Notes: a model not told the origin generated them from the letters alone. A DNA stretch of 64,000 nucleotides from JAWRCU01 sp033542235 (GCF_033542235.1 NZ_JAWRCU010000001.1:62001-126000); one strand, 5' to 3'; shown: positions 1 through 10,067, numbered from the stretch's first letter. A program made the numbers and translations.

Positions 1-231
1 ACCGCAGCCTGCGTTGGTGAGGCACTATGCTATAACGGCAGTCGCGGACTGCTCTTCCGGGTCGGCCTTGTCTAGCCTCACCCAATGGCATCTGTTCCCG
101 CTCCCCCCATTTTACCCCCTTCCGAAAAGAGCTAGAGTAGGCCATGACAGCCAGGCGGAGGGCTGCCCTTGCAGGCTCATTCCACTCGCTAATCGCCTGC
201 ACAGCGTCGAGGCATCAGAGGGCTTTGCGAG
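1..231. other. Upstream region, no gene seen
   Basis: No convincing reading frame is present; open frames here have no ribosome binding site and no recognisable protein. The stretch probably carries the promoter of the Crp/Fnr gene that follows, but I cannot point to clear -35/-10 boxes. Confidence 0.4.
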
Positions 232-1005
232 ATGACGCCACAATGGGGAGCCGCCGCAGCAAAGGCCGAAATTGCGCGGGACCTCGATGCTCATCCGCTT
301 ACCCGCAAGCTTTCCCAATTTACGCAGCTGTCTGCGGAAGAGCGCAGCGCCATTGTTGCTGCAACGGGAAAGCTGCGCGACTACGCACCCGGCGATGACA
401 TCGTTCGGAGGGGCGATCTAACGGGCGGTATGAAGCTGATCGTTCAAGGGTTTGCGTGCAGATACAAGCTCCTCGACGACGGCCGCCGCCAGAATCTGGC
501 GTACCTCATCCCAGGCGATTTTTGCGATCTCAACCTGTTCCTTCTCGATCGGGTCGACCACTCCACTGCCGCCATGACGCGCACCAAGGTGGCGATAATC
601 TCGCAAAGTGACGTACTTGCCCTCACCGAGCATTTCCCGAACCTGACGCGCGCCCTATGGCGGTCGACGCTGCTCGACGAAGCGATTACGCGCGAGTGGG
701 TGGTCAATCTCGGCCAGCGGACAGCCTACGAGCGGATGGCGCATCTGTTTTGCGAGCTTTTCTATCGCATGCGCTCGATTGGCGGCGTGACCGGCTCCAG
801 CTATCCGCTGCCCATCACGCAGGCAGCGCTCGGCGAAACGCTCGGGTTGTCTAACGTTCATGTCAACCGCACGATTCAGGAACTCAGAGCCCAGGGGCTG
901 ATCTCCTTCAAAGGCGGCACCGTGACCGTGAACGATCTTCCCGCGCTGGAACGGGTGGGGTTCTTCACTGCCGATTATCTCCATCTCGGCGACGGCCCAA
1001 AATAG
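232..1005 (+). CDS. Crp/Fnr family transcriptional regulator
   Basis: A 257-residue regulator with a cyclic-nucleotide-binding-like beta barrel (about residues 20-140), a long dimerisation helix (145-180) and a C-terminal winged helix-turn-helix (about 195-222, ALGETLGLSNVHVNRTIQEL). The three cysteines are scattered (76, 98, 174) and there is no N-terminal cysteine cluster, so it is not an FNR-type iron-sulfur oxygen sensor; its signal is unknown. Proteins of this type in rhizobia often control stress or microaerobic genes. ATG 232 is preceded by GAGGG at moderate spacing. It lies 62 bases before a cheB-type gene on the same strand, next to a large signalling protein, which suggests but does not prove a shared stress or light-response module. 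Confidence 0.88.
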   Translation: MTPQWGAAAAKAEIARDLDAHPLTRKLSQFTQLSAEERSAIVAATGKLRDYAPGDDIVRRGDLTGGMKLIVQGFACRYKLLDDGRRQNLAYLIPGDFCDLNLFLLDRVDHSTAAMTRTKVAIISQSDVLALTEHFPNLTRALWRSTLLDEAITREWVVNLGQRTAYERMAHLFCELFYRMRSIGGVTGSSYPLPITQAALGETLGLSNVHVNRTIQELRAQGLISFKGGTVTVNDLPALERVGFFTADYLHLGDGPK

Positions 1006-1067
1006 GATCGCGACGGAACTCGTCGGTAAACGGAGAGTTTCCTTCAAAGGTCATCGGAGCCCCGACC

Positions 1068-2111
1068 ATGTCCAATCGAGATCTGGTGGTGATTGGAGGC
1101 TCGGCGGGCGCGGTCGAACCTCTGAAGACAATTCTTGCGAACCTGCCGGCGGACCTGCCCGCCACCGTGATTATAGTTCTTCACGTGCCCGCAGCGAGCA
1201 CTGGCATCCATACGACCGTTGCCGCTCATGCCGGACCGTTGCCGGTGGAAACGGCAAGCGACGGCGCGGCGCTTGCACATGGCAAAGTCTACATCGCGCC
1301 GCCCAACCATCATCTGCTGATCAGTGACAGCCATCTTATGCTGGGCGACGGTCCCCGCGAAAATATGGTTCGACCCAGCATCGATCCACTGTTTCGTTCC
1401 GCTGCCGCCGTTTTCGGGCCGCGGACGATCGGCGTGATCCTCAGCGGGATGCTGAATGACGGAGCGTCCGGGCTGCAAGCCGTCAAGCGATGCGGCGGCA
1501 TAGCCCTGGTCCAGGCCCCGCACGAAGCGCGCGCTACCGATATGCCGCTGGCAGCTCTCGAGGCAACATCGGTCGACATGAGTGCTGAAGCCGCGCTTCT
1601 CGCTCAGGCGATCAGACGTCACGTCGCCGAAAACGCGCCCCCACCTGCCCATGTTCCGGACGACATCATGCTCGAGATCGAAATAGCGGCCGGTCAGCAA
1701 AGCGGCAGCAGGACGACCGGCCAGATCGCAAAGCCGGTAGCCCTGACCTGCCCCGATTGCGGCGGCACGCTCTCGGAGGTCAACGGGCGGCCTCCTCTCC
1801 GCTACCGTTGCCAGGTCGGGCATGCCTACACCTCGAAGACACTTCTCCATGAGCAGGAGGCGCAGGTGGACGAGGCGATGCGGATAGCGCTGCGCATCAT
1901 CGAGGAACGTGCAGAGCTGGTCGCCCGCATGGGCCGGGATGCAACCGAACTAGGCCGGGCGAGCACTGCCGACATGTACGCCAGGCGCGCCGCCGAATAT
2001 CGCAGCCAGGCCGAAGCCATACGCAAGGCCGTTTTGCATAGCCTGCGTTCACGCTCGGAACTGCAGGTTGATGATGAGCTTCCTACGCTGGAAGTGCTTG
2101 GCCCCGACTAG
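1068..2111 (+). CDS. CheB-type protein-glutamate methylesterase without receiver domain
   Basis: A 347-residue protein that starts directly with a CheB methylesterase domain. The catalytic triad of the family is visible: Ser12 in GGSAGA, His39 in LHVPA and Asp131 in LSGMLNDGASG. There is no N-terminal response-regulator receiver, so phosphorylation control is absent. The C-terminal third holds a zinc-ribbon-like CPDCGG ... YRCQVGH motif followed by a helical tail. Family members hydrolyse gamma-glutamyl methyl esters of chemoreceptors; stand-alone forms next to CheB-CheR-PAS kinases are common in rhizobia and are probably not part of the classical chemotaxis operon. ATG 1068 has GGAG eight bases upstream. 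The next gene follows after 16 bases, so co-transcription is likely. Confidence 0.88.
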   Translation: MSNRDLVVIGGSAGAVEPLKTILANLPADLPATVIIVLHVPAASTGIHTTVAAHAGPLPVETASDGAALAHGKVYIAPPNHHLLISDSHLMLGDGPRENMVRPSIDPLFRSAAAVFGPRTIGVILSGMLNDGASGLQAVKRCGGIALVQAPHEARATDMPLAALEATSVDMSAEAALLAQAIRRHVAENAPPPAHVPDDIMLEIEIAAGQQSGSRTTGQIAKPVALTCPDCGGTLSEVNGRPPLRYRCQVGHAYTSKTLLHEQEAQVDEAMRIALRIIEERAELVARMGRDATELGRASTADMYARRAAEYRSQAEAIRKAVLHSLRSRSELQVDDELPTLEVLGPD

Positions 2112-2127
2112 GCTCCTGCAGTAGTAT

Positions 2128-5100
2128 TTGACTGCAATCCCGTTAGCGACGAGCACGCAATTGGCAACGAAGAAACCAAGCAAAGGGCGCAAAGCCGGGA
2201 CCGCCGATTCAGGCGAGACACCGCAGGTCGAACAGCCTCCGAGTGGAGCCGGCAACCCGCTCCTTGTAGGGCTGTGCGCGTCCAGCACTGCCACCTCGGG
2301 CCTCGAACGCTATCTCGCGTCGGCCAAGGCTTTGCCCGAGGTCGCATCGGTTGTCATACTGCAATATCGCGAGGCCCGCGACGACGAGCAGCTGATGTCG
2401 CGCCTCGCTGCCGCTTGGGGCCTTCCCCTCCACACGATTTCCAACGGACTTACCGTCGAGCCGGGTAACCTGTACCTCGCACCGTCCGACGTCACGGTCA
2501 GCCTCGACAATGGCCGCTTCAAGACGAAGCGATCAGGGGAGCAGCCCGGGCAGCGGGCTTCGATCGACAGCTTCCTGATTTCGCTGGCCTCGGAGTACAG
2601 CGAGCACGCGGTCGGCATCATCTTTTCCGAAACCGGCAGCGATGGCACGCTCGGGGTCGCCGCTCTCAAGGAACATGGCGGATTGACGCTCGCCGAGCCA
2701 CCGGCGCCGGGAACCGGCGAGGGCCTGCAGAACCATCTCGGCAAGGATGCCGCGAGCATCGCCGATTTCGTCCTGCCGGTCGAGGATATGGCAACCCGTA
2801 TCGCCGCGCATATCAAGTCGATCGAACGGTCGCGGAATGCCCAAAATTTCGACCAGTTGGTCGCCCAGCTCACTCCTCAGCTGACCCGTGTGGCGACGGT
2901 TCTTCGCAACCGGACGGGCCATGATTTCCACGGCTACAAGCGAAACACCTTCTTGAGACGGGTCCAACGACGCATCCAGGTCACGCAGACCGAGACCATC
3001 GAGCACTATCTCGAGTTCCTGCGCACCGATCCGGAGGAACCTCAGCATCTGTTCAACGACCTCTTGATTGGTGTCACCCAGTTCTTCCGAGACCCGAAGG
3101 AGTTCGAGTTCCTGGAAACGGAAGTGCTGCCCAAGCTCTTCGAGAAGAAGGGCGCCGGCGACCAGTTGCGCATCTGGGTGCTGGGTTGCGCGACGGGCGA
3201 AGAGGCCTACTCGATCGCCATCCTCTTGCGCGAGCAGATGGCGCGCCTCGATTCCGTGCCGCATGTCCAGATCTTCGCGACAGACATCGACGGCAAAGCC
3301 CTGGCACAGGCACGCATTGGCCGCTACGCGGAATCCGCGATCCGCAATGTGTCGCCCGAAAGGATTGCGCGCTGGTTCGTGAAGGAGGGCGAGACCTACT
3401 GCGTGGTCAAGGAGCTCAGGGAGATGTGCATCTTCTCCCAGCACAACATCATCAAGGATGCTCCGTTCTCGCGTCTCGACATGATCTCGTGCCGCAACCT
3501 CCTGATCTATCTCAACGCCGAGCTCCAGGACCGGGTCATCCCGCTGTTCCATTTTGCGCTGAGGCCCGGCGGCGTGCTCTTCCTCGGCAACTCCGAGAAT
3601 GTGACGCGGCAGTCCAAGCTTTTCACCCAGATCGACAGGCGCTTCCGCATCTTTCGGCAGGTGGAAGGCCTCGTGCGGGTGCTGCCCGAATTTCCTTTGA
3701 CGGCGACGGCCGACCGGCGACCGGTCGAAACACCAGGAGTTCCGCGGCCGCCCTTTGGCAGCGCAGCAGCGCTCTCCAAACAGGCCGAGCGTATCCTCGA
3801 GCGTTACGCTCCAGCCTACATGATCATCGATGAGAGCCACGAAATCCTGCACTTCTCCGGTCGCACCGGGAGGTTCATCGACCCTCCGACCGGAATGGCC
3901 AGCCTCAACGTTCTGAACCTTATCCACCGCGATCTCAGGATGGATGTCAGGGCTGCGCTCCACAAGGTCGAGACGGAGAAGACCCCGGTCCAGGTCCGTG
4001 GACTGACGGTCGGCCAGAACGGCCACAGCATCGTGGTGACATTGACCGTGGAGCCGATCGAACCGGCGCCCGGCCAGCCGATGCGCTACGCATTGATCCT
4101 GCAGGACGGCTATTCCACCGCGGATGGGAGCGATGCCGTCGCCAGTATGCACAGCCCCCCGAGCGGCGTGCGCGATGATCACGTCAATAGGCTGGAGGTC
4201 GAGCTGCAGCATACGCGCGATCGCCTGCAGGCGACAATTGAGGAGCTGGAAAGCACCAACGAAGAACTGAAGGCCTCGAACGAAGAGTACCAGTCGGTCA
4301 ACGAAGAGCTACAGTCCTCGAACGAGGAGCTCGAAACGTCCAAGGAGGAGCTGCAGTCGCTGAACGAAGAACTGCAGACGGTGAATGGCGAGCTTGCGCA
4401 TCGCGTGGAGGAGCTTGGCCGTGCCAATTCCGACCTGAAGAATCTGCTGGAAAGCACGCAGATCGCCACCGTGTTCCTGGACAACGATCTCAGGATCAAG
4501 ACCTTCACGCCGGCGATGACGGATCTCTTCCACCTCGTCGAGACGGACCTCGGCAGGCCGATCAGCCATATTGCGGCACGCATCAACTATGCGGATCTAG
4601 AGAGCGACCTTCGTAAAGTGCTGCGGACGCTGGGCACGATCGAGCGTGAAACGCGCAATATCGAGAACGGCGCCCGCTATCTCACACGCGTCCTGCCCTA
4701 CCGCAGCATCGACAACGTGATCGAAGGTGTCGTGCTGACCTTCCTCGACGTGACGCCGATCGTCCGGGCCGAAGAGCGGTTGCGCGAAAGCGAGTCACGG
4801 CTTCGCTCCGTCGTGGAGGGAATTCCGCAGCTCGTGTGGCGCGCGAGCGACGGCGGCGAGTGGTCCTGGTCGAGCCCGCAATGGACATCGTTCACCGGGC
4901 AAAGCGAGCCGGCAGCGGCCGGTCGAGGTTGGCTGGAGCCGATCCATCCGGACGATCGGAAGCGTGTGCTCGAAGCCTGGGCCAACGCAAAGGAGAAGGG
5001 CGATCTCGAAGTCGACCTCCGCCTGTGGAGCAAAAACCAGGGCGAATACCGCAACGTCCATATGCGTGCGATTCCCGTCAAGGACGGTTCCGGCCAGCCC

Positions 5101-5799
5101 ATCGAGTGGTTCGGCTCGGTGACGGACGTCCACGAGATGCTGCAACTGCAGGAACGGCAGCAGATCCTGCTCGCCGAGCTGCAGCACCGGGTCCGCAACA
5201 CGCTGGGCGTCATCCGTTCGATCGCGCGACGTTCCGCCGATACGAACGAAACCGTGGAGGACTACGCCGCTCATCTGGAAGGCAGGATCAACGCGCTCGC
5301 TCGCATCCAGAACGCACTCACTCGTGCGCCCAATGCGAAAGTCGACTTGCACGCGCTGATTCTTGACGAGCTCGCGGCTCAAGGCGGACGCGAGGACGGC
5401 CAGTTCAACGTTTCGGGGCCGAACGTTTCGCTGAGCGGAAAGGCGGCGGAAACGCTTAGCCTTGCCATTCACGAGCTCGCCACCAATGCCGTGAAGTACG
5501 GCGCCTTGTCTGAAAGAGGCGGGACTATAGAGGTCCGATGGGCGACCGGCCAGAACGGTGACGAAAAGGAACTGCGTATCAGGTGGGAGGAGAAGCTGGC
5601 CGCTCCCCTCGACGCTGCCCCTTCTCTGCGCGGCTTTGGCTCCGAATTGATCGAGAAGGTTGTCCCCTACGACCTGAAGGGTCGCGGTAAGCTTCGCTTT
5701 GGATCCGATGGCCTGCTCTCGCTGATCGAGGTTCCGCTGTCCGATCAGGTACGCGTTGGCGGACCTGAGCTCGATTCTATGGAAGGCTCCAACGATTGA
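2128..5799 (+). CDS. CheB-CheR-PAS-HWE histidine kinase fusion protein
   Basis: A 1223-residue multidomain signalling protein. Domain order: degenerate CheB-like (about 45-235), CheR methyltransferase (about 250-520, with SAM-binding GCATGEEAYS, ATDID and CRNLLIYL), a PAS region, a long E/N/L-rich coiled coil (about 690-770), a PAS_10-like and a further PAS domain (about 775-1010), and a C-terminal HWE-type kinase (about 1020-1210; phospho-acceptor block LQHRVRN, N-box HELATNAVKYG and the IRWEE signature). In the CheB part the usual active-site His position reads LQY, so esterase activity is doubtful. The start is TTG 2128 or TTG 2161; no good ribosome binding site separates them. Likely a cytosolic sensor kinase of the general-stress type. 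The adjacent stand-alone CheB keeps its triad and may supply the missing esterase function (inference). Confidence 0.9.
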   Translation: MTAIPLATSTQLATKKPSKGRKAGTADSGETPQVEQPPSGAGNPLLVGLCASSTATSGLERYLASAKALPEVASVVILQYREARDDEQLMSRLAAAWGLPLHTISNGLTVEPGNLYLAPSDVTVSLDNGRFKTKRSGEQPGQRASIDSFLISLASEYSEHAVGIIFSETGSDGTLGVAALKEHGGLTLAEPPAPGTGEGLQNHLGKDAASIADFVLPVEDMATRIAAHIKSIERSRNAQNFDQLVAQLTPQLTRVATVLRNRTGHDFHGYKRNTFLRRVQRRIQVTQTETIEHYLEFLRTDPEEPQHLFNDLLIGVTQFFRDPKEFEFLETEVLPKLFEKKGAGDQLRIWVLGCATGEEAYSIAILLREQMARLDSVPHVQIFATDIDGKALAQARIGRYAESAIRNVSPERIARWFVKEGETYCVVKELREMCIFSQHNIIKDAPFSRLDMISCRNLLIYLNAELQDRVIPLFHFALRPGGVLFLGNSENVTRQSKLFTQIDRRFRIFRQVEGLVRVLPEFPLTATADRRPVETPGVPRPPFGSAAALSKQAERILERYAPAYMIIDESHEILHFSGRTGRFIDPPTGMASLNVLNLIHRDLRMDVRAALHKVETEKTPVQVRGLTVGQNGHSIVVTLTVEPIEPAPGQPMRYALILQDGYSTADGSDAVASMHSPPSGVRDDHVNRLEVELQHTRDRLQATIEELESTNEELKASNEEYQSVNEELQSSNEELETSKEELQSLNEELQTVNGELAHRVEELGRANSDLKNLLESTQIATVFLDNDLRIKTFTPAMTDLFHLVETDLGRPISHIAARINYADLESDLRKVLRTLGTIERETRNIENGARYLTRVLPYRSIDNVIEGVVLTFLDVTPIVRAEERLRESESRLRSVVEGIPQLVWRASDGGEWSWSSPQWTSFTGQSEPAAAGRGWLEPIHPDDRKRVLEAWANAKEKGDLEVDLRLWSKNQGEYRNVHMRAIPVKDGSGQPIEWFGSVTDVHEMLQLQERQQILLAELQHRVRNTLGVIRSIARRSADTNETVEDYAAHLEGRINALARIQNALTRAPNAKVDLHALILDELAAQGGREDGQFNVSGPNVSLSGKAAETLSLAIHELATNAVKYGALSERGGTIEVRWATGQNGDEKELRIRWEEKLAAPLDAAPSLRGFGSELIEKVVPYDLKGRGKLRFGSDGLLSLIEVPLSDQVRVGGPELDSMEGSND

Positions 5800-5865
5800 G
5801 GACAGTCCAATGTTGTCTGATCAAAGTTGACATGCAGCCGCTCTGCATTCGTGTTAAAATACGTC

Positions 5866-6114
5866 ATGGTGGAGTTCTTCGGGGAGCGTCTGAAAAACCT
5901 GCAACGTGAGTTGTGGGTTGTCCAGCGTCGCCAGGAACGGCTTAGAGCTCAGGCTCGCAAATCGACACTCCGGCGCGAAGCCGCTCGCAGCATCGACTAC
6001 AACGCCAAATTAATCACCCAAAGCCGCGAGGTCTTGAAACACTCGTACGACCTGCTGGCGGAGACGGCCAAGGCGGTGCGTGACGTGAGGTCCCCCCCCG
6101 CTGAATTGAGCTGA
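5866..6114 (+). CDS. Small charged helical protein, function unknown
   Basis: An 82-residue, strongly basic and helical protein (MVEFFGERLKNLQREL...). I chose ATG 5866 over the upstream TTG 5827 because the conserved-looking amphipathic sequence begins there. No known domain is recognised. It follows the kinase by 66 bases on the same strand and may be a satellite of that operon. A coiled-coil character is suggested by heptad-spaced Leu/Val and many Arg/Glu residues. Confidence 0.55.
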   Translation: MVEFFGERLKNLQRELWVVQRRQERLRAQARKSTLRREAARSIDYNAKLITQSREVLKHSYDLLAETAKAVRDVRSPPAELS

Positions 6115-6296
6115 GCTATCGGCGCATTTGGCCGAGCCGAAGCACCGCGGCAGTGAAAATGCGCAGCTATCTTCGGACAAATCCGATGCGAAAACGAAGT
6201 GGCTGAACGGCGTTCGCAATCCTTGTTTCACGCAAACCACCCCAACGCAGGCAAAAGTTTGCTATCGACCGGCATTGGAAACCGCTATGGTGCGGT

Positions 6297-6515
6297 GTGA
6301 CCACTAGCGAGACCGAGCTGGAAATGGTGGAGCGGCACATCCGCGAGGCCGAAAGGCACGTCTTGCGCCAACGCCAGATCATCGAAGAGCTGTACGAGGG
6401 ACATCACTCCACCGCGCTTGCAGAGCAGCTCCTGACAGAATTCGAGCAGAACTTGCGTGATCACCGCGCGCATCTCGCACGGCTGACCGGAAAGCCCGCC
6501 TCACATTCGGATTGA
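6297..6515 (+). CDS. Small coiled-coil protein, function unknown
   Basis: A 72-residue acidic/basic helical protein with a GTG start (TTSETELEMVERHIREAERH...) and a heptad-like pattern. Short proteins of this make-up (many Glu, Arg, His, Leu) are frequent next to sensor kinases in rhizobia; no function can be assigned. A GCCCGCCGT/ACGGCGGGC hairpin lies 22 bases after the stop (6537-6570) and could act as a weak terminator, although no T tract follows. Confidence 0.55.
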   Translation: MTTSETELEMVERHIREAERHVLRQRQIIEELYEGHHSTALAEQLLTEFEQNLRDHRAHLARLTGKPASHSD

Positions 6516-7254
6516 CTACGCGCTCACATGCGCGAAGCCCGCCGTCTGGGGTGGAGCCAGAACGGCGGGCCCGTGCCGGTCGCCGGCTTGGGCGGGGGCT
6601 TGTGGGGGGTAGCCGGTGACCACACTGATGCCGGGCTGTATCGCTATCTCCAATGTCGGCGAACGCGACTCGCCACCATGTTCTGACGACAACCCTTCGC
6701 CGACCGGGGACCCGCGCGGCGGTGACGACCATGGGCTGGCACTTCTCATGCTCAAAAGCGGGTCGAAGAATCTCTGGCTCGCACCACTGTCGTAGTTGCC
6801 CTTCGATGCAGCGCTGACATCAACAGCAGAGACACTGCCGCAAGGATTGTATGCAGTGCCTGACAATCTCATCCAGACCTTGATCCGGATCGAGCCAGCT
6901 TCTCTTAGCGCTTCTTCTATTTCGGATCGTCAAAATAGCCGCAACAAGCCGTCGGCGGCATTAACCAATGAGAAGTTTCCACGGAAAAAGCGGCGGAGCG
7001 ATGGTGATTCAACAGGTTTGGCGCCGGGTCGGTGGCAGGATTCGTTCGCCCAAGGTGCAGCGCTCCCCCTCGTCTCCGCCAATCTCCGCCGCTCGAGATT
7101 CGCGGCGACATAAACGCCCGTCTCCAATATCGGCGTTTTCGAGTGGAGCAAACTGGCCCTTGTCTCGGTAAGGTTCCAGGGCGAAACGCGTGCCCACCTA
7201 TCTGGCGCAAAACCCGGACTGAGACTAGCGTGCCGTGTGATCCAGAGGTCGACG
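6516..7254. other. Gene-free stretch of about 740 bases
   Basis: Open frames here are shadows without ribosome binding sites or protein-like composition. The only structure noted is the inverted repeat 6537-6570 (9-bp arms). The region separates the kinase block from the next cyclase gene and should contain the cyclase promoter, which I could not define. Confidence 0.4.
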
Positions 7255-9384
7255 ATGTCTTTCGCAGATGTGAACGGCAAACCGCGCTCCGCGCGCTGGG
7301 GCTTGGCCGCAAAGCTGTTCACGACACTCGTCCTGCTCGGTGCGGTCGGCGTCATAATCACAGCGGTGCTGGGTTATATCCGGGCCAGGGACGCCCTCGA
7401 AAAGAGCGTCTTCGACCAGCTTACGACCGCCCGCCAGACCAAGGCACGCCAGATCGAGACCTATTTCAGGACGATCCGGGCCGAGCTGCATCTACTTGCC
7501 ACCTCGAAGATGGTCGTCGAATCGACACGCGAATTCCGGGCTGCAGTCGCCGAACTCGACCGCGGCGCGCAACCCGGGCTGCAGCAGAAGCTCAACGACT
7601 GGTATGCCGCGAATTTCATCCCCCAAATGGCGAAGGTCCTGGGGAAGCAGCCAGCCTTGACCGACTATGCGCCGGCGACCCCTTCCCCTATTTACCTTCA
7701 GTACCACTATATCGTGGCCAATCCGAACCCGGGCGCGCGGCGCAAGCTGCTCGATGACGCCGGCGATGGCAGCTACTACAGCAAGCTGCACGCCCTCTAT
7801 CATCCGATGATGCGGGCCGCAGCCGACACTGTCGGGTTCTTCGACTTCATGGTGGCCGACCCCAAGACCGGTCGCCTCATCTATTCCGTCCAGAAGGAGG
7901 CGGATTTTGCCACCTCTCTTCAGTTCGGCCCCTACCGGGCCTCCAACGTCGCGGCCGCCGTCGCGCGCTGCTCCGAGAATGCCGACCCGTCGGCAATCTG
8001 CCTGGAGGACTTCGCACCTTACGCGCCTTCGGGCGGCGCTCCGATCGCCTTCATGGGCGCTCCGATAATCGACAAAGGCGTCGTCATCGGTGTCCTGATT
8101 GCGCAATTGTCGAACGAGGAAATTGATGACGTCGTGACCGGCGACCGCCATTGGCGGCAGGAGGGTTTCGGCGCCACCGGCGAAGCCTATCTCGTCGGGC
8201 CCGGCTATCTGGTGCGCTCCGCCCCGCGCGCCTTCTATGAAAACCGTGACGTCTATTTCGCCGAACTCAAATCCGTCGGCACGTCGGACGAAGAGATAGC
8301 GGCAATCCAGCGCTACGGCACGCCGGTGCTCCATCAGCGCATCGAGACCGAGGCCACCCGGGCTGGGCTCGCTGGCGTCGAGGGCACGGGCGAGATCATC
8401 GGCTACCGTGGCGCTCCGACGCTCGCCTCGTGGGGGCCGCTCGATATCCCCGACGTGCACTGGGCGCTCGTCGCCAAGATCGACACCGCGGAGGCCTTTG
8501 CGCCGGTCTACCAGCTGCGCCGGAACCTGATGGCGGTCGGAGGGCTGGCGCTGCTCGTGGTGATCGGCACGTCGGCCTGGCTGTCGCGAGCGCTGCTCGG
8601 CCCACTGCGCGAGCTTACGGCCGGCGTGAAACGCTTCGCCGCCGGCGACTATTCGGCCAACGTGCCAGTTCGCACCAGCGATGAGATCGGCCAGCTCTGC
8701 GCCGCCTTCAACGACATGGTCGATGAACTGCACCAGAAGAACATCGTGATCGAGAGCAAGAATCGCGAAAATGAGGAGTTGCTGCTGAACGTGCTGCCGG
8801 CTCCGATCGCCAACCGGCTGCGCGGCGGTGAGGTGTCGATAGCGGACGGATTCGCCGAGGTCACGGTCGCCTTCGCCGATATCGTGGGCTTCACGGCGCT
8901 GACCTCGGACATGCCCCCGCACGATGTCGTGACGCTGCTGAACGGGCTATTCACACGCTTCGACGCGGCCGCCAACGAGCTCGGCATCGAGAAGATCAAG
9001 ACCGTGGGCGACGCCTATATGGCAGTGTGCGGACTGCCAATGCCTACAGCCGATCACACCGAGCGCATGCTGCGCATGGCTATCCGCATGGTCCACATCA
9101 CCCGCGAGCACGCCATGGAACACAACACTCCGCTGAGGATCAGGGTGGGCATCAACAGCGGCCCGGTGGTGGCGGGTGTCATCGGCAAGAGCAAATACAT
9201 TTACGATCTGTGGGGCGACACCGTGAACCTCGCGAGCCGGATGGAAGCGGGCGGCATTCCAGATTCGATTCAGGTGACACGGGCAGTCTACGAAAGGCTG
9301 AAGGACCGCTTCATCTTCGAGCCGCGCGGTGCCATTGAGGTCAAGGGCAAGGGGAAGATAGAGGCCTGGGTGCTAAGGCTGTAG
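7255..9384 (+). CDS. Transmembrane class III adenylate/guanylate cyclase
   Basis: A 709-residue membrane receptor cyclase. A first membrane helix lies near residues 17-40, then a periplasmic Cache-like sensor (about 45-430), a second membrane helix (about 437-460), a HAMP linker and a C-terminal class III cyclase domain (about 530-705). Catalytic features are visible: metal Asp in FADIVGFT, the KTVGDAYM block with substrate Lys and second metal Asp, and the Asn/Arg pair in WGDTVNLASRME. Expected product is cAMP (or cGMP) made on the cytosolic side in response to an extracellular ligand. ATG 7255 is preferred because AGAGG sits six bases upstream; the in-frame GTG 7237 has no such signal. Apparently a single-gene unit. 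Confidence 0.9.
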   Translation: MSFADVNGKPRSARWGLAAKLFTTLVLLGAVGVIITAVLGYIRARDALEKSVFDQLTTARQTKARQIETYFRTIRAELHLLATSKMVVESTREFRAAVAELDRGAQPGLQQKLNDWYAANFIPQMAKVLGKQPALTDYAPATPSPIYLQYHYIVANPNPGARRKLLDDAGDGSYYSKLHALYHPMMRAAADTVGFFDFMVADPKTGRLIYSVQKEADFATSLQFGPYRASNVAAAVARCSENADPSAICLEDFAPYAPSGGAPIAFMGAPIIDKGVVIGVLIAQLSNEEIDDVVTGDRHWRQEGFGATGEAYLVGPGYLVRSAPRAFYENRDVYFAELKSVGTSDEEIAAIQRYGTPVLHQRIETEATRAGLAGVEGTGEIIGYRGAPTLASWGPLDIPDVHWALVAKIDTAEAFAPVYQLRRNLMAVGGLALLVVIGTSAWLSRALLGPLRELTAGVKRFAAGDYSANVPVRTSDEIGQLCAAFNDMVDELHQKNIVIESKNRENEELLLNVLPAPIANRLRGGEVSIADGFAEVTVAFADIVGFTALTSDMPPHDVVTLLNGLFTRFDAAANELGIEKIKTVGDAYMAVCGLPMPTADHTERMLRMAIRMVHITREHAMEHNTPLRIRVGINSGPVVAGVIGKSKYIYDLWGDTVNLASRMEAGGIPDSIQVTRAVYERLKDRFIFEPRGAIEVKGKGKIEAWVLRL

Positions 9385-9560
9385 TCGGTGGGGTCTCCAG
9401 GCAAGAGATCAAATAGGCTGACGTTGAGAACACGGCCTGCTATCATGCCCAACAAGTTTGCTTGTATTTGAAGCAATGGGGATTGCTGCAGCCAACTCTG
9501 GGGCTTGGGGTCGCATAGCTTAGCTTATGGACTCGTTGTCAAAACGGAGGAGGAATGCGA

Positions 9561-10067
9561 ATGACCAAGTTTGCTCAAGCTGGTGCTGCTCTGGCGGTCA
9601 TAGCTCTGGCCGTGACGGGCGCGAACGCGCAAACCAAAAAATACGGCTCGGAAGCCGGTTGGGACATCTTCGTCAACGACAAGCTGGGACCGGGCTGCCT
9701 GATCGCCAAGAAGCTCTCGCCTGAGGTGCAGCTCCTGATGGGCATCGATGCGAGCGCCGCCCAGAAGGTCGGCTATATGTCGCTTTATACGAAGGCCGAT
9801 GCGAGCGTAACCGAAGGCCAGCAGCTCTCGGTGAGCTTCGATGTCGATGGGCAGAAATTTTCCGGAACGGCGACAGGGCAACAGTTGCCGGGCTTCCGGG
9901 GCGGGACGGTCCCGGTCAACAACGTCGACTTCATCTACGATCTGGCCAAGAAACACACGCTGACAATCACCCCTGAGGGCCGCCAGCCGATCGTGGTCAG
10001 CCTCGCCGGCACCGATGCAGCGTTCAAGGCTCTGCGTTCCTGCCAGGAGACGCAGAAGCCCTCATAG
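9561..10067 (+). CDS. Exported protein of unknown function
   Basis: A 168-residue protein with a clear signal peptide (basic start, hydrophobic core ALAVIALAVTG, cleavage after ANA). The mature part is about 145 residues, mostly beta, with two cysteines (in PGCLIAK and RSCQE) that could form a disulfide in the periplasm. I do not recognise the family; it is not clearly IalB-like. ATG 9561 is chosen over ATG 9555 because GGAGGAGGA ends six bases before it but abuts 9555. Confidence 0.75.
   Translation: MTKFAQAGAALAVIALAVTGANAQTKKYGSEAGWDIFVNDKLGPGCLIAKKLSPEVQLLMGIDASAAQKVGYMSLYTKADASVTEGQQLSVSFDVDGQKFSGTATGQQLPGFRGGTVPVNNVDFIYDLAKKHTLTITPEGRQPIVVSLAGTDAAFKALRSCQETQKPS

Noticed and set aside
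2533..4212. 559-residue minus-strand frame under the CheB-CheR kinase
   Set aside because: Long open antisense frames are usual in high-GC genes; composition is His/Asp/Arg-rich without domains and the plus strand encodes clear CheB and CheR motifs.
5827..5866. TTGACA ... TTAAAAT promoter before the small protein
   Set aside because: The two boxes are about 22 bases apart, too far for a sigma70-type promoter.
6796..7361. Several 60-140 residue frames in the gap before the cyclase
   Set aside because: Overlapping frames on both strands with low-complexity Arg/Ser/Pro composition and no start signals.
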